A stretch of DNA of 64,000 nucleotides from Paragorgia papillata (Eukaryota > Cnidaria > Anthozoa > Scleralcyonacea > Coralliidae). The position numbers were made by a program, and so were the translations under genes. The notes beneath the pieces were generated by a model. It did not search any database. It was given only the letters and a program-made list of their open reading frames with translations, and was not told the origin of the DNA. The stretch spans positions 799,501-863,500 of the forward strand of contig JAWNZC010000276.1 in the NCBI GenBank assembly GCA_035771165.1, given 5' to 3'. Positions 52,535 to 63,680 of the stretch are shown here, one piece after another; position 1 is the stretch's first letter; each line of letters starts with the position of its first letter.

Positions 52535-52956
52535 TAAATGATTAACTAACATTTTTTGTTGCAGTTTTTCGTTTCCTTGCTTCGTTCTTGAGATATTTCA
52601 GTTTGTTTGATATGCAAATTAAACATCTTGACGTCACATGTGCATAATGAGTTATCGGAGAAGGTTTTAATAATATAGACCTTATTAAAAAATGGCCGCC
52701 AAATTTAAATTGTTTTATATAAATATAAATTAATTAATTAACACATAGAATTTTAAAGTGTCCAAAATGATGTTTTTGAAAAGTTACAACTTTGCAACGT
52801 TTTAGCATTAGGCACGGTTAGACAGCATATCTAAAACCCAGCAAAGCTTTGTATGTCGAATTGTGGGTATAAAGCTAGTGGCTTTTACAGTATTAATTTG
52901 CGACATGGTTGGCTTGTGGTATGCTATATTAAAAGCTGGAAGATTTTCCTTAATAC

Positions 52957-53392
52957 CCCAAAGAACACTGCGTACTATACAAGAAGATCACCAACTCCTC
53001 TTCGGGTTTGCTTTTTGAGATTCCTATGGTGCGTACGGTGACTTTCCAAACTAGTTACTTTATAAGATCTGCTCGTATTTGCAATGAACTACCATCATCC
53101 ATTCGGTTATCAGAAACTCTATATCAGTTTAAGTGCAAATTATTTACGTACTATAGTGATTGACTAAAATTGGCTTATGATATTGACGACCCGAGAACTT
53201 GGAAAACTATGTGTCCAAAATGCCAGAAATGTGTCTCAATGTTGTTAACTTTCTATTTTATATAGATTCTTATTTATTTTTTCCTTTTCTAATGGGCCAC
53301 TGTTACTGTTTTTTTCCCCTGTTGTTGGTTCCTGGCTTTATTGTATTTTTGCCAAATTGATATAAATAAAAAAATAAAAAAAATAAATACTT
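52957..53392 (+). pseudogene. 5'-truncated non-LTR retrotransposon (LINE) 3' end
   Basis: In frame from 52957: NSSSGLLFEIPMVRTVTFQT then SYFIRSARICNELPSSIRLS...FKCKLFTYYSD, a TGA at 53161-53163, and, still in frame, LAYDIDDPRTWKTMCPKCQK. R.R.T.FQ.SFF.RS.R.WN.LP...R followed by DDPRTWK..C.KC is characteristic of the C-terminus of LINE reverse-transcriptase proteins of the L2/CR1/jockey type. The 3' end is TTGATATAAATAAAAAAATA-rich. 5' truncation and the stop mark it as dead. An exact clade cannot be assigned by eye. Confidence 0.75.
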
Positions 53393-54050
53393 TTCACCAA
53401 AAATGTTTGGAAGTTCGCACGGTTCAATTCATTGGGAAGTTCGTAGTTTGTTTTGAACTGCGCATTTGATTGGCTGCTGGGAACCAAGCAACCAATCAAA
53501 TGTGCATGTATAATGTATAATTCAAAAGAAGCCTGCAAACTACGTAACAAACCTGTACTTGGCTACTACAAATAACAAATAAACAAAATACAAAGTATAA
53601 ACTAACTGCCAAGGGTTTTTAAATCTTTTTATAATTGAATTTAATAAAAGCTAAGCGACCAATGTTGCCTGGAAGGAGCACGCAACGTTTCTTTGAGACG
53701 ATGTTCCCCGTCAACAAAAAGACTCATTCAGAAGTGACAGGACGGTGGACAAGAAAGATATGATAGAGCTAGACGCGTCAAAGCAGTGATTGTATTACGA
53801 CATGACACAGCAACTTATCTTGTGACAAGATAGGTCGCAGACATAACGACTTACTGTAATTTGGCGGTTGCTGAAATGGTTTGACTCGACAAATAAGCTA
53901 GACTTCAGATTATATGCGCATTTAACAAATTCGATATTGCCATTATTTGTGACCAAAGCTTTGTCGATACTTGGACAAAATTGTCATATTTTTTTTTTCC
54001 AGCCAGAGCAGGAAAAACGCTGGAGCTCCAGTAGATCTCCGGCACTCTAG
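53393..54050. other. Intergenic, no clear feature
   Basis: Contains an inverted pair GTACGTTTGCAGG/TGCGCATTTGATTGG-like words at 53400-53530. Nothing coding, no RNA and no array. Confidence 0.4.
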
Positions 54051-54350
54051 CCTGCGCGGGCGCAATCTCATTCCCAGAGCCTTCTCACGCGGGCCGCGCA
54101 AACGAAGGCTCTGGGATAATCCCAATCTCGTTCCCAGAGCCCACGTTCCCACCCGGGGAACGAGAGGCTCTGGGATAATCCATTCACGCCATCACAGGAT
54201 TCTTGTTATCCGGAAGAAGAGTTATATAGAGTTCACTGTGTTCATCAGCCAATGAAATATCGATGTGAAACGGATTATCCCAGAGTCTCTCGTTTCCCGG
54301 GTGGGGAACGTGGGCTCTGGGAACGAGATTGGGATAATCCGTTTCAAATC
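54051..54350. repeat. Hairpins of CGTTCCCAGAGCC...GGCTCTGGGATAATCC
   Basis: Three related segments: 54066-54122, 54120-54182 and the inverse 54268-54342. ATCTCGTTCCCAGAGCCCAC and GTGGGCTCTGGGAACGAGAT face each other across about 85 bp, bounded by GGATTATCCC. Probably a small element duplicated or inserted into itself. Confidence 0.65.
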
Positions 54351-54359
54351 GACATTTCA

Positions 54360-55600
54360 TTTGTTGAATAATTATCAAGGGACTCCGTATTCCTTGTCTT
54401 TCGAAAGCCGTGAGGGGTTTTAAATTTTATCTGGCGACTGAAACTTGTCAAGAACCAAACAGCAGTTGAACAGCAAGTATTCGGTGGCTTATGAATGGTT
54501 TCGAAAGGGAAAGCGGCGAGTACTGAAGTGACTCCAGCTCGGAACACCGATTGTGATTGGTCAATGAAACTAAAAAGTCGCAATGGTCGCAGCCAATCAA
54601 AAATTCTTTTCAACGTATCCTGTGGCGAGAATTCATTCTTTACTTCGTTGTTCGTATCTTCCTCAAACGACAGCGTTAAACTGCTACACCAGTTTGGATA
54701 CTCTGTATCTCTGCTTTATTGGAACACATTTAAATTAACATATGGAAAAAGTAAGCCTGAATATTGCGTTGTTCTAAAGTATAGCATTGGTCAGTTTCCA
54801 GTGTATGACTCGTTCATAAGTGAGTTGTAGTCTCAATTAAACACCGGTGCTAGTGTAGAAACTAGTATCTCTTTCCTTTTGGAATGGTGACGATTTAAAC
54901 AAAGAATGGCATCCTATATTTAAACTGCACTAGTGAAATTCAGAAATTGAGTTATTATATAAGACGTTAAGTAATAAGATAGTTCTATGTGTCTCATGTT
55001 GAATGAGCGTCGGATCTTAAATGTTTGCCAACGGGAAAAGTCGGGAAAAAATTATATAAATTAGTTAATTTATCTCAACATTTCTGATAAATTACACGTT
55101 TAACCGTAGTGTGGCTAGATAGAATAACGTTGTCAAAAACCACGGGCGCGGCTCGGATTTGAAAGTATGGCAAATCATTATCAGTTCATTTATCGTAACT
55201 TTCGAACAACATATATTTTCGCAAGGCCAAGGTGGTTCCGTCAGTTTACACTACAGAGAATATCAATATTACAGATTATCATTCATTTCGTTTCTATCCT
55301 GCATTCTGATTGGTTAATTCACCTGCAAATAACTGAGTGCAAATAATTTTTTGCTGCAAATAATGTTATGAGCATGCGCACTAGCAATGGTGCTGCTGAC
55401 TGCAAATAATTTTCGTAAACATGGCGGCTAGTTCTTCGAGAGTATTTGGAAGCATTCATAACGACAATATACTTTAGAAAAGAAATAGTTAAAAGGAAGA
55501 TTTAGTGAGATAAAAAGCAACACTCGTGCCAACAAAAAGTAAGTTTTACGAAGATTTTAGTATTCCGAAGACACAGAGAAGAGTGGCGATCTCTAACTTC
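54360..55600. other. Intergenic, no clear feature
   Basis: An open stretch of 111 codons at 54495-54830 has no recognised domain. AACATGGCGGCTAG at 55420 is YY1-like but is followed by only an 18-codon open stretch. GCAAATAA words at 55325-55415 recur in the hairpin at 55637. Confidence 0.4.
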
Positions 55601-55636
55601 AGGCATTTCAGATTTTTAACTATTTTATGAATGATA

Positions 55637-55788
55637 AATCAATTATTGAACTCGTCTATCGCAAAATATCATGATTTGTCAGTGTCTCGCTACCAGTTAT
55701 TTGCCTCTGCCTTCGGCATCGGCAAATAACTAGTAGCTCGCCACTGACAAATCATGATATTTTGCTCAGACTCGTCCAATAATTGATA
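55637..55788. repeat. Hairpin element (ATCAATTATTG arms, CTTCGGCATCGG centre)
   Basis: ATCAATTATTGAACTCGTCT...CATGATTTGTCAGTGTCTCG...AGTTATTTGCC pairs with GGCAAATAACTAGTAGC...TGACAAATCATGATATTTTG...CAATAATTGAT. Confidence 0.7.
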
Positions 55789-56339
55789 ATTATTATATGG
55801 CAGCATCGCTGAGAGGTCCGAATCCGAGATCAGTGGTCCGAATACGGAAATCCTGTAATTTGATTGGTTCATAAGCGGTCGGATATTTCCCGTATCCGCC
55901 CGCTCAGAGCGGAATCTGCCGTTCGGGACCGTCAGTTAATTTTATAAACAAAATGGCAGTCATGTCAGTATATCGGAAACAAGATGGATTATAATTTCAG
56001 AACTACTCATTGTTGAAATAAATCGTGCAGGTATGTTGTTAGAAATTTTATAAGCTTTCATTTGATGTATAGTTCGAGTTTCCACGTTTTGTGAAAGTTT
56101 TTAAAATGTCCAAAACGTTCGTGACATTGTTCGTAAATTAACATTTACTTCTCACAAGTATTAGAATTCCTTAACGTACGATCTTGAGCGATATGTCAAA
56201 CAAAAGCAATTGAAAATTACTATTTGGGGTAGAAAGTTCAGGATTCTAACTCAACGGAAAGTACTTTAAAAATGGGAAAATGTCTGCCATTTTCGTTTAG
56301 TTCGCAAGAAAGATGGGTCGAGTTTTCACAGAACGTTCA

Positions 56340-56520
56340 CAACATTTATGGCCATATAATAAACTACTTATTGACCTCGCTTGTTCGGTCTGTACTAGTG
56401 AAATATCGGACCTCTGTTTTCTGCACAGACCTCAACTCGCTGCGCTCGTCTCGGTCCGTACTAAAAAGCATCGGTCCGATATTTCACTAGTACAGACCTC
56501 ACGCTCGGTCAATAAGTAGT
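56340..56520. repeat. Hairpin element around CTCGCTGCGCTCG
   Basis: ATAAACTACTTATTGACC...GTCTGTACTAGTGAAATATC pairs with GATATTTCACTAGTACAGAC...GGTCAATAAGTAGTTA. Confidence 0.7.
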
Positions 56521-57325
56521 TAATATTAATTATCCTGTACCATGAGATTTTAATAGTCTTATGAGTTATGTACTGTAGTTTATAGTCTGGGCGTCTGGCT
56601 TCCCGATAATGTCAGACGATTTTACTCGTTAATTAATGACAAAACCCTAGATGGAAAAGGGTTAACTCTTGTATAGTACAGGCTTTTCACTCGGAAGTGG
56701 GGAGATCTGATGATATTACAGTAGAGACAGAAAGTCTTGTGAAATGGTTTTTAAAGGATGCATTGGCGGTCATTGGAATTTATGCCAAAGGCACACGTCG
56801 GAAAGCGCCAATCAGTTAATTTATCTCTAGTCTCAATCTTTCAAAAAAAAACCAACTAAATGTGTGGTCCGATCTTAAGTTGCGTTACAAAGTACAAAAC
56901 AAGGTTTTCAAGAGTACTAGTGACAACCGGGCTCCTCAAACGCCAGTTCTGCTGGCTACATTTAATATGCACCTACATGGTCTTCGCTGGTTATTTAAGT
57001 AGTCAAAATGACCTCCTTTCAGACTTCACAAAAAGCGCCTATATTAAACTTTATGTGTGATGTGTGATCCGCGATTTCGCGCGCGCGCGCGGCAAAATAT
57101 AACCGAACGACGAGAGCCAGAGTTCAACAGAAATTTAAAACTGTTTGCGCTACTAAATGCTATTGAATTTGGTATTAAAATAAGTCGACACAAGTATCGC
57201 GAGACACACGCTGTTCATGGAACCATCCCGGGTCTTGACGGCCCTGACTTCTAATAGTTCATGTTCTGCATACCACGTGTGATTTGGCTTAGTATCTCAT
57301 TTCAAACTGCAGTGAAAAGCGTAGG
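56521..57325. other. Intergenic, no clear feature
   Basis: Short open stretches (66 and 65 codons) at 56860-57254 lack recognisable similarity. A GCGCGCGCGCG tract lies at 57079-57091. A fragment of the GTCTGGC...CAGACGATTTTA family is at 56590-56630. Confidence 0.4.
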
Positions 57326-57330
57326 CAGTG

Positions 57331-57472
57331 CCGAAATATAGTAAGGTTTGAGTACTGCCGAAAATATTGAACGTAGTTTCAAACGTTTCTCTCTGACGAA
57401 GGGCCTTCGCTCGAAACGTTAGAAACTACGTTAAATATTTTCGGCAGTATTCAAAGCTTACTATATTTCGAT
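57331..57472. repeat. Hairpin repeat (CGAAATATAGTAAGGTTTGA arms), copy 2
   Basis: As at 2118-2204 but with a longer centre, AACGTTTCTCTCTGACGAAG...CTTCGCTCGAAACGTT. Confidence 0.7.
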
Positions 57473-57974
57473 TTGTATTTCATTTAAAGTTTACTCCTCT
57501 TCCAATTTTCACGAATAGTGAGACTTTATAAGCAAGGGGAAATCAAATTACGTCCTTAAGAATAAACAAAAACTTTAAACTAAATTTTCTCATTTTGTAG
57601 GATTTTATTCTTCATGCAAGAAAAGATATTTTACAAACGACAAAAAATTTAAGTGTTTGTTGTACCGAGTGCGGTATGTGTTTTAAGCATAGAACTTTTT
57701 AATAGGACACGTGGGCTTAAAATTGTCGAGTTGTACACATCCAGGATTTTATTGGTAAAATTAAATTCATAAATGTGCGTTTTCAACAGTTCACAAATAT
57801 CTGCCTAAAACAACCACCAACCTGCGCCAGCATTGTTCCAGAGCTGCGGCAACAACCTTGTAGCAACTTGATGAAATAACAACATTGTTACAACTTGTTA
57901 ACAACTTATTCACAGACATAAAATAAATTTGCAAATTCTAACGTCGATTCAAATCATCTTCTGGCAGGAGTTAG

Positions 57975-59005
57975 TTGCGACCATTGCGACCACTGCGACT
58001 GTTGCGACCACTGCGACTGTTGCGACCACTGCGACTGTTGAGACCACTGCGACTGTTGCGACTGTTGCGACCACTGCGACTGTTGCGACCACTGCGACTG
58101 TTGCGACCACTGCGACTGTTGCGACCACTGCGACTGTTGCGACCACTGCGACTGTTGCGACCGTTGCGACCGTTGCGACCACTGCGACCGTTGCGACCAC
58201 TGCGACTGTTGCGACCACTGCGACTGTTGCGACCACTGCGACCACTGCGACTGTTGCGACCACTGCGACTGTTGCGACCACTGCGACTACTGCGACCACT
58301 GCGACTGTTGCGACCACTGCGACTACTGCGACTGTTGCGACCACTGCGACTACTGCGACCACTGCGACTGTTGCGACCGTTGCGACCACTGCGACTGTTG
58401 CGACTGTTGCGACTGTTGCGACTACTGCGACCACTGCGACCACTGCGATCACTGCGACTGTTGCGACCACTGCGACCACTGCGACTGTTGCGACCACTGC
58501 GATCACTGCGACCACTGCGACCACTGCGACTGTTGCGACCGTTGCGACCACTGCGACTGTTGCGACTGTTGCGACTGTTGCGACTACTGCGACCACTGCG
58601 ACCACTGCGATCACTGCGACTGTTGCGACCACTGCGACCACTGCGACTGTTGCGACCACTGCGATCACTGCGACTGTTGCGACCACTGCGACTGTTGCGA
58701 CCACTGCGATCACTGCGACCGTTGCGACCACTGCGACTGTTGCGACTGTTGCGACTACTGCGACCACTGCGACCACTGCGACTGTTGCGACTACTGCGAC
58801 CACTGCGACCACTGCGACTGTTGCGACTACTGCGACCACTGCGACCACTGCGATCACTGCGACTGTTGCGACCACTGCGACTGTTGCGACCACTGCGACT
58901 GTTGCGACCACTGCGACTGTTGCGACCACTGCGATCACTGCGACTGTTGCGACCACTGCGACTGTTGCGACCACTGCGACTGTTGCGACCACTGCGACCA
59001 CTGAG
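57975..59005. repeat. 9-bp array TGCGAC+NNN, ~1.03 kb
   Basis: Each 9-mer is TGCGAC (occasionally TGCGAT) followed by CAC, TGT, CGT, TAC or CAT. Larger blocks (for example about 58375-58520 and 58540-58670) are near-identical duplications. All three plus frames and the minus strand stay open, because no unit contains a stop. Confidence 0.97.
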
Positions 59006-59528
59006 ACTATTGCGACCGTTACGCTTGGTATGCTAATGCTATGCTTACTCTGCGTTGGTGCGGTTTCTATACTTATTACGCTTACCATGCACACTAAGCT
59101 TGCTAAGTTGGTTTGCTCACTTTACAGGGCTTCATTTTAGGGGTTCTACACTAAATACACTAACGATCATAGGCGTAGCAGCCCGGCCAATGCAGTCGTT
59201 TGTGAGCCATGGATTTTTGTCAAAAAAACTAAGTGCCTATACTGATTTTTAAGTCGTATTTTTCAGTCATAAATTAAGTTATGAATTTTGCTGGAACACT
59301 TCACATTAATACATATCGAAAGTGCCCGAAATTATTTTCTTCTTGTCATTTTGGGAGAGCAATCACCCCTGACGCTTTACAAGGCAAGAAGCTTGCTAAA
59401 GCACATGTATATTAGTCATTTGCACAAGTTTAAAAACGTATATTAGCATAGCAAAAAGCAACTTTAACAATTTCACATTAAGAAAAATTAAAAATTAAAT
59501 TAGGCTTGAAGGTGCAATCAAAATATTA

Positions 59529-59550
59529 TGACGTAAAGCATCTAGCCAAT
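59529..59550 (+). promoter_or_regulatory. Candidate promoter: CRE-like TGACGTAA and CCAAT box
   Basis: TGACGTAA at 59529-59536 and GCCAAT at 59545-59550, about 165-190 bp before the ATG at 59717. These are short motifs and are suggestive only together with the candidate exon. Confidence 0.3.
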
Positions 59551-59716
59551 CAGAAAGCTTCTTCCGAGCACTGCGAGCTGACGCGATAATATTGTATTCA
59601 GTGGAGATTGAAATCCTCAATCATTGCCTGAATATCGTTTAGTTTGGTGATTTTTGTTCTTTAGTACCAGGAATTCTTCTTCAGTAATTCGTTGGTGAGA
59701 GATTTCTGCAGCAAAA

Positions 59717-59782
59717 ATGAGTGAAAAGCTGAAAGAAATTAAGGAAAGGTCAAAATTGAGACGACAACTTCTTGCTCCATTG
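59717..59782 (+). CDS. Possible first coding exon of an unidentified third gene
   Basis: ATG with A at -3, followed by 22 codons MSEKLKEIKERSKLRRQLLA then PL and a strong donor GTAAGA at 59783. The peptide is charged, helix-prone and not low-complexity. Upstream are a CCAAT box in normal spacing and a CRE-like half site. No continuing exon was recognised before 64000, so the rest would lie beyond the window. I cannot name the family. It could also be a chance open stretch. Confidence 0.4.
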
Positions 59783-60610
59783 GTAAGAGTTGAATTTATA
59801 CCATCATCATTACCATGTTAGTTTCGAGTTAATTATTTTATATTGTGCCTTCCAGTATGTGTCCTTTGACTAGTAAAACACTAAAGGCAAACAAGTGGTT
59901 TGATATCATTAAGTGTATTACACACAATGTTTAACACCAGTGTGGGTCCAATTACCTATCTATCAATGAAAATTTACAGAAAAATACCTTTCCTAACACA
60001 TTCCTATCCATTCACTCTAATATCCCTTACGTTCCCCTCTCTCACTCATTTTCATACTCTATACTCTATACTTCTACTCTATACTCTTCCTTTGGCCCTT
60101 TCTATTAATTAAAATTGCACACTTCATTTTATATATATACCGATATCTCCTACAATAGTTTATTTCAGTTATCCTCCAATGCGATGGTTCTGCCAAAGCT
60201 CCCAGCTTGTATTGTTTGATATCATTAAGTGTATTAGACACAATGTTTAACACCATAATTAAAAAGCGTAACGAATTAACTAATTTGTTTACTATTTTAC
60301 ATGTACTGTAAGCCTAGTGGTTTCCATAATCCATAGTTGTAAAATTGTTGGAATTCAGTCATTTATTTTTTTATCATTTTATTCACTGTTTATCCATGCA
60401 CTCATTCACTTATTCATTCATTCTTTTATTCGTTTATGTATTCATTTATGCTTTCTTTCTTTCATTCATTCATTCATTCATTCATTTCATTCATTCATTC
60501 ATTCATTCATTCATTCATTCATTAATAATCCTGCAATGTCTGGCATAGGGCTTGATACCACGCCATTAACTACAGTACCAGCACTAGTGTGCCTAACAAG
60601 GATACGGTGA
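59783..60610. other. Region after the candidate exon; (ATTC)n at 60440-60525
   Basis: Two copies of TGATATCATTAAGTGTATTA (59899 and 60217) with ACACAATGTTTAACACCA are direct repeats about 318 bp apart. A TTCATTCATTCA array is at 60440-60525. No second exon was recognised. Confidence 0.5.
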
Positions 60611-61430
60611 TGTTAACTACGACCTTTGGAGGGTGTAGCTCCGTCGGAGAGGGTTTGCCCTAAGAGCTGAGGAACAGTTTATAGGAACAGGCGATCCACC
60701 AAGACGGGAGCGGTCTTATAGGTAGAGCAGCTCCAGGCAAGCCTAAACTCCCAACTAACTTGTAGCAATGTTGCTGAGAATTACCCTCTCCTAACAGAGA
60801 AGTAACTTACCAAATGATAATCAATGGTTCCGAAATTATCATACTGACCTGGACCTAAGAAAGCCACCAGGGGCCAACCAACAGAGAAATGGCGAAAGCT
60901 GCAATTGAACGACCAACATCCAGGTGACCATCAATGAACGGAACCTGTACGCAAAGCCGGAAGCAAAGGCCCACGCCTGCAACATAGAAAAGCAACAAAC
61001 GGGCCCTTTCCAGAGCAGGTAGACAAGTACATAGCAAACAATGGCAAGCAACGAGCTGGACTTAAGAGCAGCTGAAGAGCCCAATAAACTTAAATTACAC
61101 TAAGCAAAAACCGGACAAGCCGCTACTGTTAAGCACAAGCTACTACACATTACAGCACACTACGGCACATTTTCTCGGAGTAGCCAAGAACACACCCTAG
61201 AAATTAAGTTATCACCCAGAGTAGCTGGGGCACATAACCGATGTACAGGCGCGGCAACACAAACTACCAACAGCTAGGCACAAGCTACTACTACACATAA
61301 TTACAGCACACTACTGCACATTTTCTTGGAGTAGCCAAGAACACACCCTACATAAGTTATCACCCGGAGTAGCCGGGGAACAGACCAGATGTACTGGCGC
61401 GAAACACACAAGCGAACAGGCCAGGACCAG
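60611..61430. repeat. Start of unclassified block; two ~145-bp tandem repeats
   Basis: ACAAGCTACTACACATTACA, TTTTCTCGGAGTAGCCAAGA and AAGTTATCACCCAGAGTAGC recur in order at 61135-61255 and 61280-61395. Upstream, 60611-60760 is A/G/C-rich and has CTCCGTCGGAG. No ORF. Confidence 0.65.
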
Positions 61431-61820
61431 AGGAACCCCCACATGACTGTGCAACAGCAGGGAGCACAAATACAGACCCCCAACATCTGTACGGCAAAGT
61501 TGCACAGTACGGACCCGCACACACTGAGGACCCCCCCCCCCCCCCTCACTTGACTGCAACAGCAGGGGAGAACAAATACAGACCCCCAACGTCTGTACGG
61601 CAAAGTTGCACAGTACGGACCCGCACACACTGAGGACCCCCCACTTGACTGTGCAACAGCAGGGGAGCACAAATACAGACCCCCAACGTCTGTATGGCAA
61701 TGTTGCACAATACGGACCCGCACACACTGAGGACCCCCCACATGACAGTGCAACAGCAGGGGAGTACAAATACAGGCCCCCAACGCCTGTACGATAAGCA
61801 GTGTTGCACAGTACAGACCC
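61431..61820. repeat. ~95-bp tandem repeat (ACAGACCCCCAACGTCTGTA unit), four copies
   Basis: Units contain CAACAGCAGGGGAGCACAAA, TACAGACCCCCAACGTCTGT, ACGGCAAAGTTGCACAGTAC and GGACCCGCACACACTGAGGA. A C17 run lies at 61529-61546. Long Cys-rich open frames on the minus strand are repeat products. Confidence 0.88.
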
Positions 61821-62079
61821 GCATAACGACATCGCCAATTAAAGAGACCCCTGCACAACAGGGCATGCAATGGCAGGGGAGCAGAAATACACCGCCCCAG
61901 TGACAGTACGGCAGCAGAAAGCACAATACAGTTCCCAACGACTGTACGGCAGCAGTAAAGCACATCTACAGTCACCCACAACTGTAGTACCGGTATAGCA
62001 AAGTAGCACAAAGGAGCTCGCCGCAACTGCAGATGACAGCAACGTAGCGCAACGCAGATCCCCAGCAACAGTACGACAG

Positions 62080-62545
62080 CGAGGCACCGTAGGACAAAGG
62101 CAGTCACCCAGGTTACAGGGACTACAGGAGAACAAATGCAGTCACCCAGGGTACCGTAGAACAAAGGCAGTCACCCAGGGTACAGAAGGACAAAGGCAGT
62201 CACCCCGGGTACGGGGTATCGTAGGACAAAGGCAGTCACCCAGGGTACCGTAGGACAAAGGCAGTCACCCCGGGTACCGTAGGACAAAGGCAGTCACCCC
62301 GGGTACCGTAGGACAAAGGCAGTCACCCAGGGTACAGGAGGACAAAAGCAGTCACCCAGGGTACAGGAGGACAAAGGCAGTCACCCAGGGTACAGGAGGA
62401 CAAAGGCAGTCACCCAGGGTACCGTAGGACAAAAGCAGTCACCCAGGGTACCGTAGGACAAAGGCAGTCACCCAGGGTACAGGAGGACAAAGGCAGTCGC
62501 CCAGGGTACCGAAGGACAAAGGCAGGCACTCAGGGTACAGGAGCA
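62080..62545. repeat. ~29-bp minisatellite (CAAAGGCAGTCACCCAGGGTACCGTAGGA)
   Basis: Around 15 units with two alternating endings, TACCGTAGGA and TACAGGAGGA. It looks like an amplified derivative of the flanking longer units. Confidence 0.93.
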
Positions 62546-63130
62546 CAAACACGGCCTCAGCAACTGTGGGATAGTAAATAGCACCAACGCAACGCGGAAC
62601 CCCCGAAACTGTATGACAGCAAGGAACATTAGCACAACTGCAGTCCCCCACCAGCAAGACGATTACAGCAAAGTCGCACATGCAACCACGTAGCAACTGT
62701 ACGACAGCAAGGTACATTAGCACAAATGCCGTCTCCCCGCAACAATATGATAGGAAAGTAGCACACATGCCACCACGTAGCAATGGCACGATAGCAAGGT
62801 ACATAAGGACAAATGCAGTCCTCCCGCAACAATATAATAGTAAAGTAGCACACATGCAACCACCAAGCAACTGTACGATAGCCAGGCACAATAGCATAAA
62901 TGCAGTCTCCCAGCAACAATATGATAGCAAAGTAGCACACCTGCAACCACCTAGCAACTGTAAGACAGCAATGAACATTAGCACAAGAGCAGTCCCCCCC
63001 AGCAACAATATGATGCAAAGTAGCAGACAAGCAACCACCTAGCATCTGTACGATTGCAAAGTAGTGCAAATGCAGTACCCGGCCCGCAACTGTAGCACCG
63101 CAAGGAACACAAATACCATCTCCGCAACGA
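62546..63130. repeat. Degenerate ~90-bp tandem repeat (GCAACTGTACGACAGCAAGG unit)
   Basis: Units contain ACAGCAAGGTACATTAGCAC, AAATGCAGTCTCCCCGCAAC and AATATGATAGCAAAGTAGCACACATGCAACCACC. A looser form is also at 61820-62080. Confidence 0.85.
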
Positions 63131-63429
63131 TTGCAGGCACTAGGGTCACCAGCAGCAATACAAATCCTACTTGCACGACTGAGTGAGCCCAAGCCAAGGA
63201 ATGGCAATGGCTCAACCACCTGGATGCCTACTATATGGGGTGGGTGGGTGGGTGGTAGTGAAGTGTCACATACGGCAGTCTGTACACGAATGAGCTCTGA
63301 GCATCTACATTAAACTTAGCCAAGGGACTAGTGGATTTGATACCCCCAAGTAGAAGTTCTCCAAGGGACCTGTGGAACAACAGCACATACACATCGCATG
63401 ATGTTAATTATTTTTATTTCATAAATACA

Positions 63430-63680
63430 TTTAAATGTAAAGAAATGTTTTAATGCAAAAAAAAATTCAGGGTCACAGAACTCATTTTTGAAATAAATTG
63501 GATTAAATGTACGGCCATTTTGAAACATCACTGTTGCCATAGCAATGGCTGAAACACATTATATGTTAACAGTGCTTAATGTCTTGAACGTTATTCTATG
63601 CATAATGTTAGTTTCACTCTCCTTCAAAATATTCAGGAGCAGTACTTGCATTTTTGAAGAAACAGTTGGGAGCCACCTTG
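63430..63680. mobile_element. Partial AGGTGGCTC-family arm
   Basis: GCCATTTTGAAACATCACTG, TTGCCATAGCAATGGCTG and GAAGAAACAGTTGGGAGCCACCTT match the right half of 51657-52534. The left arm is missing. Confidence 0.62.

Noticed and set aside
54495..54830. 111-codon open frame as a gene
   Set aside because: No domain recognised, no promoter or splice context, and the surrounding DNA is repeat-rich.
55420..55480. Start of a gene at AACATGGCGGC
   Set aside because: The frame closes after 18 codons with no donor, and the motif lies in an element-like stretch.
57929..59140. Open frames of 350-403 codons (Ala-Thr-Val, Leu-Arg-Pro) on plus and 381 codons on minus
   Set aside because: All are translations of a 9-bp tandem repeat that has no stop in any frame; no splice or homology support.
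61301..63219. Cys-rich open frames of 175-287 codons on the minus strand
   Set aside because: They track exactly the ~95, ~29 and ~90-bp tandem units; several overlapping frames are equally open, and there is no recognisable domain.
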